24,048 nucleotides of DNA from JAGLSB01 sp023135955. GTDB lineage: Bacteria; Bacteroidota; Bacteroidia; Bacteroidales; GCA-2748055. The translations under genes were made by a program, and so were the position numbers. Position 1 is the stretch's first letter, and each line of letters starts with the position of its first letter. The DNA lies in NCBI GenBank assembly GCA_030673645.1, contig DAOVIO010000047.1, positions 1 to 24,048 of the forward strand, in the 5' to 3' direction. This document shows positions 1 to 7,731 of the stretch, in pieces. A model generated the notes under the pieces. That model made no database searches. It was not told the origin of the DNA and saw only the letters and a program-made list of their open reading frames with translations.

Positions 1-1955
1 AAATTAATTAGTCCTACATCCCAAAAATTAGTTCCTAACGAAGTAATATCAGCCTTTAGTACATCAGAGCTGTTTTCCAGCGAGACCAAAGAATAATCTA
101 CAACAGAAATATTATTGTTATTATATCTCCAACTAAAATCTTTACCCGAAGAAAAGCTTCCGTTTTCAACTAATTCTGTCTGGTCCTTTAAAGTGATCGA
201 TACCTCATTTGAATATCCACCTTTATAATCGTCGCCTAAAAGTTTCAATTTAAATATATAGCTGTTCGAGGGTATTAAATCCGGAATTGTAATTTCAGTT
301 GTGTATTTATCGATGGAACCCGGAAGGATTTCGGAATAAGAACCATTATTTTGCTTCATCATCAATTTAAAACCATACGCGTTGCTTACATTATTAATTT
401 TAAGCTTAACAGAACTATTTGTTGTTCCCAAAATTTGAATAGTAGTTCCCTCTCGTACCTGATCCCAACCTAAATCAATTAGATTCTTCATAAAATCTCT
501 TTCTCTGCCATACTCCTTGTGAGAGTCAATTAAGGGAATTAGATTTTCAGTTTCAATTTCAAGAGCTGTGTTATTTTCATGCCTATACAACTCGGAAGAA
601 ACAACTTCTCCGGTTTCTACAAGTACATATTCAGTATATCTGTAGTTTTCTATTCTGACAGTTGTACCCATTCTTGAGTTTGACCAACGGGGATATTGAC
701 TAAATGCGGCACTTTTCCATGGATTTTCAGGACTTTCCAGCAAAGGTTTAAGACTCATACCATCAAGTCCATCTGGTGGAATTATTCCTAATAAATCAGC
801 AACAGTAGGAAACACATCAACAGATTCAACTATATGAGAGCATTTAATTCCCCCAGGCATACCCGGAACATCAATTATCAGTGGTGTTCTTACATCAATT
901 TCAAAATTAGTATGTTTACACCAGTCTCCATATTCACCTAACTTAAATCCATGATCACTCCATAATATTATAATTGTATTGTCCCTAAGACCAAGCTCAT
1001 CAAGTTTATTAATTACTTTTCCGATCTGCGCATCAATATAGGAAACGCAGGCCCAGTAACCATGAATTAATTCTTTTGCTTGTTCTTCTAATATATCCCC
1101 GGTTTTAGGAATTCCAAAATAGCTTCTGAGTTCTTGCCATTCAGTTGTAGAAAAATTACCTAACCCTTCAGGGGTATTTATTGTGTAGGGTGTAATATTA
1201 TCCCTGTTATATAAATTCCAATATTTTTCAGGAGCTGTAAAAGGAAGATGAGGCTTTTTAAATCCTACTGCAAGAAAAAACGGCATATCCTTGTATTCTT
1301 CGAGCTTTTCGATTGCCTTGTCTGCTGTTACTCCATCCTGATACCAATTGTCGGCAACATCCTCATTCTCGGTTGGGGGGCCAAATAAAGTTTTACCATC
1401 AAGTCCGTAATCTACCGGAGATGAGTTCAGATGTCCCTGATAAAACCATGTCCCATCATTACTTCCTGGTCTCCATGCGGCTTCGGTCCATGCATTAGGG
1501 TCATCATCCTGATGATGATATACTTTACCCAACGAGATAGTATTGTATCCTGCATCTTTAATATTTCTTGGCATTGATACAACCGAAGGGGCTTCTACTT
1601 TAAGTTTATCAGTAAGGTCGTAAATTCCTGTAGTTGAAGGGCGCAATCCTGATAGCATACTTATTCTACTAGGGGTACATATAGCTTGTTGAGAATAAGC
1701 ATTTGTGAACAACATTCCCTCATTTGCAAGCTTATCGATATTTGGAGTAATTATATTTGAACTACCATAACAATTAAGCTCTGGACGTAAATCGTCAATC
1801 GAAATAAAAAGTACATTCTTTTTTGTGTCTTGAGATGAGCTATTTTCTTGTAATGAATTCATTGAAACAGACTCATTATATACATTTTTACCTCTTTTTT
1901 GAGCACTTATACTTATCGAATTAAGCAACGATAAATACAGAAGAAAATGTTTCAT
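1..1955 (-). CDS. Exported sulfatase (iduronate-2-sulfatase-like, probably S1_7) with C-terminal FN3 and CBM-like modules; 3' end outside window
   Basis: Formylglycine-dependent sulfatase expected to remove sulfate esters from a polysaccharide outside the cytoplasm. Reading from the ATG at 1953-1955, the frame is open for 651 codons to the window edge. A signal peptide (MKHFLLYLSLLNSISISAQ) precedes the catalytic domain (about 47-500), which carries the metal ligands in FISIDDLRPE, the sulfatase signature CTPSR with the modifiable Cys at residue 93, KPHLPF, and WSDHGFKLGEYG. This pattern is that of iduronate-2-sulfatase-like enzymes; subfamily S1_7 is my assignment. A fibronectin III-like stretch follows (about 505-588). 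From about 595 there is a module starting ENGSF and including TNFWDVGL, which matches the CBM_4_9-like modules of the binding protein at 3829-6642. It lies 60 nt after the second sulfatase and is probably cotranscribed with it. The missing C-terminus could hold a T9SS sorting domain. Confidence 0.9.
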   Translation of the reverse strand, partial: MKHFLLYLSLLNSISISAQKRGKNVYNESVSMNSLQENSSSQDTKKNVLFISIDDLRPELNCYGSSNIITPNIDKLANEGMLFTNAYSQQAICTPSRISMLSGLRPSTTGIYDLTDKLKVEAPSVVSMPRNIKDAGYNTISLGKVYHHQDDDPNAWTEAAWRPGSNDGTWFYQGHLNSSPVDYGLDGKTLFGPPTENEDVADNWYQDGVTADKAIEKLEEYKDMPFFLAVGFKKPHLPFTAPEKYWNLYNRDNITPYTINTPEGLGNFSTTEWQELRSYFGIPKTGDILEEQAKELIHGYWACVSYIDAQIGKVINKLDELGLRDNTIIILWSDHGFKLGEYGDWCKHTNFEIDVRTPLIIDVPGMPGGIKCSHIVESVDVFPTVADLLGIIPPDGLDGMSLKPLLESPENPWKSAAFSQYPRWSNSRMGTTVRIENYRYTEYVLVETGEVVSSELYRHENNTALEIETENLIPLIDSHKEYGRERDFMKNLIDLGWDQVREGTTIQILGTTNSSVKLKINNVSNAYGFKLMMKQNNGSYSEILPGSIDKYTTEITIPDLIPSNSYIFKLKLLGDDYKGGYSNEVSITLKDQTELVENGSFSSGKDFSWRYNNNNISVVDYSLVSLENSSDVLKADITSLGTNFWDVGLIN

Positions 1956-2015
1956 AGATTTATTTTAAAATAATTCAATTAAATAGATAAATGTAAAACA
2001 AACAATTTAGTTTTA

Positions 2016-3680
2016 TCATATATCAATAGGTGCGGAAAGTTTTGAAACCTGCCCACTATTATTTACAGCGCGTACAAAAACTTGTACTTTAACACCTTGC
2101 GAATAATTAATTACAGTGGTATTACTTTTGACAACTTCAATTATTTCATCATTTAGAATGATTTGATATCCTACAACTCCTTTGTTGTATATCGATGGAG
2201 TCCAGGATAGTTTTACCCGATTAGAGGATAACAATTCTGCCCTTAAGTTTCGGGGGGCAAATGAAGCTTTCTCCGGGTAATGCCTGTATAAATCTGAATT
2301 TGAAAGTATTCCCTCCATCTCGGGAGGAATCTTATTGAAGGTAGTAGTTTTATCCAAAGTATGGAGATTTGCCCACAATACCGGTGCCGGGTAATCAAGG
2401 ATAAAATCTTCTTGTTCTGTTAACCATGCTTTTAGTCTTTCTGACATCTCATTTTTTATTGAATCAAAATCAGCCCTATCAGCTAGATTATTCTTTTCCC
2501 AGGGATCATTCTGCACATCGTATAATTCTTCAAAAGGTTTTTCAGGTTGCCAATTTGCACCTTGCCTTATGAAAATATTAACTGCCTGGTCAGTTCCAAG
2601 ATTATTGTTTAGAGCATCTTGTGCATTTGTATTCATAATATACTTGTACTTCTCGCCCCTTATCATTCTGCTTGGGAATATATAGGTGTGTTGTGTATTT
2701 TGCTTGTGGGCCACTCCATAAACGTAATCATGGTGACTATCTTTTTCTCCCCTTAAAACCGGCAAAAAACTTTTACCATCGATATCAGAAGGAGTTTCTC
2801 CCCCGGCTATTTCTAAAAATGTAGGTAAAATATCGGTCATGTGAACCATTGCATTGGAAATTGAACCAGCCTTTACTTTTCCAGGCCAACGTACTATCAT
2901 TGGTATTCTAAGACCAGCTTCGCTAACTGTAAATTTTCCATTAATACCATGGTCCGAAGAATAAACGAAAACAGTATTTTCGCTTTTATCATCAGTATCA
3001 ATCATATTGAGTATTACCGATAACATATAGTTGTCGGTCTTTATATTTTCATAGTATCCAACACGCCAATTTGCATTATTTGTATAAGGAAGAGGATAGA
3101 TATCTTGATGGTTGTAACTAGTAGATTTTGGATATGGACCATGCGGATAATGCGATGTTATGAACATACAAAATGGCCTTGTAACTGTATCCAGGTAGTT
3201 TTGTATCTTCTTTAAGGGAATACCTGAATGAGGTCCTATGCTATCGTTAGGTTCATCTTCAAAATAATAGGTCCAGTCAAATACCTTGTCAGGCCCTACA
3301 TGAGATTTTCCTGCAAGGATAACATCGTACCCTAAAGCCTTTAGATAATGAGTAATGCTTTTTGTTTGTTCATATGTGCTATAATGATTTACATAGCACC
3401 CATTTTTTAGCGGATATTTGCCTGTATATAATTGTGAACGGCTCGGTGAACAGATTGCCTGAGCTGTAAAAGCCCGATTGAACTTCATTCCTTCGCTGGC
3501 AAGTTTGTCAACAGCGGGAGTATGAACCATTGGATTACCATAACATCCATAATCCAGCATATCTTGATCATCAGCAAGATAAAAGACAAAATTTGGTTGT
3601 TGAGCTATAGCTTCAATTGGGTTAAAAGACAGTTCAAGGAAAGAAAGTAATACAATCGTTATGTTTTTTAATCTATCCAT
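2016..3680 (-). CDS. Exported sulfatase (heparan N-sulfatase-like, probably S1_8) with C-terminal FN3-like domain
   Basis: A second cysteine-type sulfatase, 554 aa from the chosen start. The ATG at 3678-3680 gives a compact signal peptide (MDRLKN, then a hydrophobic run, ending near EAIAQQ). The frame is open further upstream to a TTG at 3737 and has an ATG at 3704, but those starts add a poor N-terminus. Visible motifs are YLADDQD (metal-binding Asp pair), CSPSR with Cys 77 (the residue converted to formylglycine), AGKSHVG, HYPHGPYP and YSSDHG. The overall pattern resembles sulfamidase/arylsulfatase-like enzymes; S1_8 is inferred. The last ~85 residues (from about ASFAPRNLRA to the end) look like a fibronectin III domain. 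No maturation enzyme is encoded nearby. A strong hairpin lies upstream at 3775-3810, so this gene may start its own transcription unit together with the sulfatase downstream. Confidence 0.9.
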   Translation of the reverse strand: MDRLKNITIVLLSFLELSFNPIEAIAQQPNFVFYLADDQDMLDYGCYGNPMVHTPAVDKLASEGMKFNRAFTAQAICSPSRSQLYTGKYPLKNGCYVNHYSTYEQTKSITHYLKALGYDVILAGKSHVGPDKVFDWTYYFEDEPNDSIGPHSGIPLKKIQNYLDTVTRPFCMFITSHYPHGPYPKSTSYNHQDIYPLPYTNNANWRVGYYENIKTDNYMLSVILNMIDTDDKSENTVFVYSSDHGINGKFTVSEAGLRIPMIVRWPGKVKAGSISNAMVHMTDILPTFLEIAGGETPSDIDGKSFLPVLRGEKDSHHDYVYGVAHKQNTQHTYIFPSRMIRGEKYKYIMNTNAQDALNNNLGTDQAVNIFIRQGANWQPEKPFEELYDVQNDPWEKNNLADRADFDSIKNEMSERLKAWLTEQEDFILDYPAPVLWANLHTLDKTTTFNKIPPEMEGILSNSDLYRHYPEKASFAPRNLRAELLSSNRVKLSWTPSIYNKGVVGYQIILNDEIIEVVKSNTTVINYSQGVKVQVFVRAVNNSGQVSKLSAPIDI

Positions 3681-3774
3681 TAGTTTCGCTACACATTTTA
3701 TCATTACAATTACCATTACTTCAATGGCAAAATTCAATAACCAGAATTTGGTTTATATATGTAATTGAAAATCA

Positions 3775-3810
3775 GAAAAGAGGTTATTATGTTAATAATA
3801 ACCTCTTTTC
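3775..3810 (-). terminator. Perfect inverted repeat, probable (bidirectional) rho-independent terminator
   Basis: Arms 3775-3789 and 3796-3809/3810 form a perfect 15-bp stem (GAAAAGAGGTTATTA and its complement) around a 6-nt loop. The arms carry A and T runs, so each strand ends in a U-rich arm. It sits 19 nt after the stop codon of the multi-CBM gene and before the sulfatase start. It probably ends the main PUL transcript or attenuates read-through into the sulfatase pair. Confidence 0.75.
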
Positions 3811-3828
3811 AGTATATAAAAATTCTAT

Positions 3829-6642
3829 CTAGTTTTTAATGACTTTAACAGTTGAAATTTCGTCACCTACTTTAAGTCTCAAGAAGTATACTCCATTGTT
3901 CAAATAGTCAAGATTATTAATACTTGTTATGCCATTTGATTCCTGGATATGTAATACTCTAATACCAATAGAATTGAACATACTTACATCAACTATATTT
4001 TGTTCAGATTCAAACCTGATAAATCTATTAAATACGGTTGGGTAAATATTTACATTTAACTGTTTTTCGTCAATGCTTGTTTGATCAACAGCCAGGGCCG
4101 GAGTAAGATTGATTTTACCAAATTGTTTCCTATTATTAGCAGTAAGTCCTTTTCCTCCGTCCAGGGCATCAGGAATAGAATTCCAGGAGATACCTCCTGA
4201 ACGAACTCCACCAACACCGGAACCATCAGAATCGCCGTATGTAAGTTCAAATAATATTGACTTCAAATCGCCGAGTCTGATAGGTTTAGCAACTGCAGTT
4301 CCAATAAATAATTTATCGAACGAATAAAAAGCTTCAAATGTAACTCCGCCATCTTTTGTTGCAAAAGCATAGTCATAATAACCATTTAATGAAGTATTTG
4401 TAGTACCATTCACCCATCCTTGTCCACCACCGGTAGCATAAGTGCTCCTACCTGACCAGAAATCTCCAGCATTTATATTTGAGCGCATCTGGAAAGTTGT
4501 ATTTACATAGTCGGAGCTTGCTTTTAAGTTCTCGGTCCAATCAGCCTCTGGCACGTGGAAGAACATTTCTATATTATCATAAGTATGAGCATTGCCGTTT
4601 AGATGCAAATCTGCAGAATCTGTATGAATTACATCATCAGTAATATCTGCATATACATAAATTCCGGCTTCGGACCATAATACTTTAAAAGCCGCACTTA
4701 AATCATCTGCAGCAGGATTATTTGTATAATAATCAGGCTCATTATTAACATCGTTAAAATAATTTGTTGCATTAGTTTCAGTAATAGCCAACCATGATTC
4801 TTCATTGGCTACACCATCAATTGTTAATGTCTCAAGAACAAATTTCACATCCAGTTCAAGAGTTTGCTCTGTACCTTCCAAAGATACATTAAAAGTCTGC
4901 TCAACAATTGCAGGATTATACGTATCGTCACCTGCCTGATAAGCTCTTAGAGTAACTGTACCTATTTCTCCAGTAAGAGTAACTGTACCATCGGCAAATG
5001 TAGCCGGACCAGAAACTACTGTAATAACAACAGGTAAATCTGAACTGGCAGTGGCAGATACTGTAAATGGAGCATCGTTTGACATTTTATCTTCAACCTG
5101 TGTAAAATCAATAGTCTGAGCTTGTTTTGCAGTATTATAATGAGGGTTAACCACTACAATACTATCAACAAAATAATCGCTAGAATCTATCCACCAAATT
5201 TTCAGTAGCGCATCTCCCGATACACCGGCTGTAAATTGATGAGTATATTTTGTCCATTCTGTAGTAAGAGCTCTTTTCCCAGTATACTTTTGACCTAAAT
5301 CAGAACCCCATACAATCTGCATTTGGGCACCTTCAACAGTACTTTTTGCCAACCAGGCAACATGATAAGTTGAATCTTTTATTATACCGAATTCCGTTGA
5401 AAGCGATTGAATATCCCAGTTTACACTTCCAACCGTATCAACATCGATCTTCATATGGTTAACACCTTCAGGAGAGTTCGAAGTTTCAAGTGAAAATGAT
5501 GTTACGGCACCATTTTCTACTTTTGATAAATTTTCCCAGCCTGTTAATCCTTCCTCAAAACCACCATTAAACAGCAGATTCTGATCAAATGTTGAATTTA
5601 TAACATCAAATGATTGCTCAACATCAGGAGCTGCAGCATAGGTTTCATCACCAGCCTGAGAAGCTCTAATAGTTACAGTTCCCATAATTCCATCAAGAGT
5701 AACCGTGTCATTAGACATAGTTGCCGGACCGGAAACTACCGAAAATGTCACAGGTAAACCTGAAGTCGCAGTAGCTGATACTTTAAAAGGGGCCTCTGTT
5801 TTAAACTTATTTTCCAAAGCCTGAAAATCAATAGTTTGAGAATCTTTCGGAACATCAGTAACAGTAAATGATTGTTCAACATCCGGGGCAGCATTATAAG
5901 TATCATCACCTGCCTGAGAAGCGCTGATTGTAACCGTTCCGGTCGCTCCCGTAAGGGTAACAGTATTACCATCGATAGTTGCCGGACCTGAAACAACTGT
6001 TAAAGTAACAGGTAATCCTGAACTGGAAGTAGCTGTAACTGTAAATGACGCATCTGAAGTAAGTTTATCCTCTATTGCTGGAAAATCAATGGTTTGATCT
6101 TCTTTAGCACTATAGAAAGGATCTACCACAACAATATTATCAATTTCATAGGCAGCAGAGTCGGGAAACCAAAACTTAATATAAGCATCTGCAAAACTCT
6201 CCGTAACAGTAAAGTACCATGAATATTCATCCCATTCGCTTGTCAAGGTTTTAAACGCACCATAAGATTGTCCGCTACCCTGAAGCACAACTCTAAATTG
6301 GGAAGTGGCGACATCACTCTTAGCTAAGCATACAACTTTATATTGAGCATCTTGTACAATTTCAAAATGCGATGACCACATTTGGACATCCCAAGCATTT
6401 GAACCTGCAGTATCGACATCAACCATCAAATAGTTTTGGCCTTCGGGAGCGCCAGTTGTCATTAGAGAATAAGCTCCTCTGGCGCCATTCCCTTCATTTA
6501 GCATGGTGGTCCAGTCAGATAAATCTGCGCTCTCGAAATCTCCGTTTACTATCAGATTCTGAGCGCCTGCATTAATTGTACTAAAGGCTATAAGTACAAA
6601 TACCGCAGTTAATAATTTTAGTAGATTTCTCATAATTGTCAT
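3829..6642 (-). CDS. Large secreted multi-CBM protein with Ig-like repeats and T9SS C-terminal sorting domain; no catalytic domain seen
   Basis: 937 aa. I expect an extracellular or surface-attached polysaccharide-binding protein. Order of parts: signal peptide (1-28, ends NAGAQ); CBM_4_9-like module (about 30-178, starts LIVNGDFES); two Ig-like repeats (182-263 and 268-348, each with SGLPV and VSGPAT); second CBM_4_9-like module (355-505); third Ig-like repeat (508-588); CBM9-like domain (about 595-847, with LTIDGVANEESW and IYVYADITDD); and a type IX sorting domain (about 862-937, VNIYPTVFNRF to GVYFLRLKVGD and a terminal VKVIKN). I see no glycoside hydrolase, lyase or esterase signature. 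CBM9 and CBM4 modules are often xylan-binding, which fits the locus. It is the last gene before the terminator, in the place where xus loci usually carry the CBM-containing GH10 enzyme. An ATG three codons inside (6633) is an equally good start. Confidence 0.85.
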   Translation of the reverse strand: MTIMRNLLKLLTAVFVLIAFSTINAGAQNLIVNGDFESADLSDWTTMLNEGNGARGAYSLMTTGAPEGQNYLMVDVDTAGSNAWDVQMWSSHFEIVQDAQYKVVCLAKSDVATSQFRVVLQGSGQSYGAFKTLTSEWDEYSWYFTVTESFADAYIKFWFPDSAAYEIDNIVVVDPFYSAKEDQTIDFPAIEDKLTSDASFTVTATSSSGLPVTLTVVSGPATIDGNTVTLTGATGTVTISASQAGDDTYNAAPDVEQSFTVTDVPKDSQTIDFQALENKFKTEAPFKVSATATSGLPVTFSVVSGPATMSNDTVTLDGIMGTVTIRASQAGDETYAAAPDVEQSFDVINSTFDQNLLFNGGFEEGLTGWENLSKVENGAVTSFSLETSNSPEGVNHMKIDVDTVGSVNWDIQSLSTEFGIIKDSTYHVAWLAKSTVEGAQMQIVWGSDLGQKYTGKRALTTEWTKYTHQFTAGVSGDALLKIWWIDSSDYFVDSIVVVNPHYNTAKQAQTIDFTQVEDKMSNDAPFTVSATASSDLPVVITVVSGPATFADGTVTLTGEIGTVTLRAYQAGDDTYNPAIVEQTFNVSLEGTEQTLELDVKFVLETLTIDGVANEESWLAITETNATNYFNDVNNEPDYYTNNPAADDLSAAFKVLWSEAGIYVYADITDDVIHTDSADLHLNGNAHTYDNIEMFFHVPEADWTENLKASSDYVNTTFQMRSNINAGDFWSGRSTYATGGGQGWVNGTTNTSLNGYYDYAFATKDGGVTFEAFYSFDKLFIGTAVAKPIRLGDLKSILFELTYGDSDGSGVGGVRSGGISWNSIPDALDGGKGLTANNRKQFGKINLTPALAVDQTSIDEKQLNVNIYPTVFNRFIRFESEQNIVDVSMFNSIGIRVLHIQESNGITSINNLDYLNNGVYFLRLKVGDEISTVKVIKN

Positions 6643-6675
6643 TTTTTTGTTAAAAATTAGTTATTCAATAATAAA

Positions 6676-7710
6676 TTAATTTAGAATTATTGTAAATGAT
6701 TCAAAGACAACATCTCTGTCGCGTACGACCAGTGTATCATTTACCTGATGAGATTCGTTATTTATTGTATCATGGAATGAGTAATCCAGATAAATTGCAT
6801 TTCTGGAATTTCCTCCCCATTCTTCAACTCCTTTAACAAACTTTCCTGTACCATTAACCTGAAATTGCGACGCACTTGTACTTGAAACGACACAATTTAG
6901 ATCACTATCAAAAGTTAGCTCCATATGTATATCACCCGGACTTGTTGAGTCGCCCCTACGAACCCGATTTGATAATACAACACTGTTTCTACCTGAAATA
7001 GCAACACGAATAAGTTCATCTTGCTCAACATATTCGGCATGATAAACATTAGTTGTGATATTATTTACCGAATCAGTTAAAATATCTGTTCCACGGCGCA
7101 AATAATTTCCATGGTACTCATTAATAAATTTAATACCGAAAAGCGTATAATCTTTAGGTTCGGTTTTCCAATCGGCAATGGATGTCCGAACCGGGTCTAC
7201 TACACCGTCGGCTGGTAACCCTGATAAGATTGAGTCAATGTTTTCGACCTGCGTTAAAAGTAAAGGAATCACATAATTAACAGAATCTCTTTCGGTCACG
7301 AAGGATAAAGAATCGGTAAAAAAAGCATCGGCAAGCTGCACTGTAATAACTGCTTTTGTTGAGCCTTCCGGTATTGTAACCGGAGAGGGTGTTTCAAGCT
7401 GGTAATATTGTGCCGGTAGAGCAACAACATTAGATACATTATCCAGCAGGCTTTCGTCAACTGTGTAATGAACTTGTCGGACAGCGTTGTTGTTATACAT
7501 TCCTGCTAAAACAGCTCCAATTTCAAACCTATGATTGTTGTCGCTATCATTATAGCCCTGATCATAATCTCCGAGTATAAGTGTTCGAACAGGAGTTTGA
7601 TATGGAAAATAGCATGCTGTGTAATCAAAATCTTTATATTCCCAGTCCTGGTTTTCACAAGACCATGAAATAAACATTATTATTGCAAGAGCTTTATAAA
7701 ATATTTTCAT
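6676..7710 (-). CDS. DUF1735/DUF4361-type surface lipoprotein (XusE-like, SusE position)
   Basis: 344 aa from the ATG at 7708-7710; the preceding GTG is in frame but unlikely. A hydrophobic leader ends in FISWSC, giving a lipoprotein signal with Cys 18 followed by Glu. The N-terminal part (ENQDWEYKDFDY, YFPYQTPVRTLILG, VALPAQYYQLE, EGSTKAVITVQLADAF, YVIPLLLT, DSILSG) is the usual DUF1735 pattern. The C-terminal part, with the YTLFGIKFINEYHGNYLRRG stretch, fits DUF4361. Such proteins follow SusCD pairs in PULs and are thought to be outer-surface glycan-binding accessories. The position after two SusCD pairs is that of XusE in xylan loci. It is 21 nt after SusD-2 and 33 nt before the multi-CBM gene, so very likely in the same operon. 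The ligand cannot be read from the sequence. Confidence 0.88.
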   Translation of the reverse strand: MKIFYKALAIIMFISWSCENQDWEYKDFDYTACYFPYQTPVRTLILGDYDQGYNDSDNNHRFEIGAVLAGMYNNNAVRQVHYTVDESLLDNVSNVVALPAQYYQLETPSPVTIPEGSTKAVITVQLADAFFTDSLSFVTERDSVNYVIPLLLTQVENIDSILSGLPADGVVDPVRTSIADWKTEPKDYTLFGIKFINEYHGNYLRRGTDILTDSVNNITTNVYHAEYVEQDELIRVAISGRNSVVLSNRVRRGDSTSPGDIHMELTFDSDLNCVVSSTSASQFQVNGTGKFVKGVEEWGGNSRNAIYLDYSFHDTINNESHQVNDTLVVRDRDVVFESFTIILN

Positions 7711-7731
7711 CACTTTAGTTTCTTTATTATT

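Noticed and set aside
3681..3737. Longer N-terminus for the second sulfatase starting at TTG 3737
   Set aside because: The TTG start puts 19 extra residues before a good signal peptide; an ATG start at 3680 (or 3704) is more likely.
4879..6099. Regularly spaced similar segments, considered as CRISPR or tandem DNA repeats
   Set aside because: They are ~80-residue protein repeats in one reading frame of a secreted protein, with diverged DNA.
7711..7713. GTG start for the DUF1735 lipoprotein
   Set aside because: An ATG follows immediately and gives the same lipoprotein signal.
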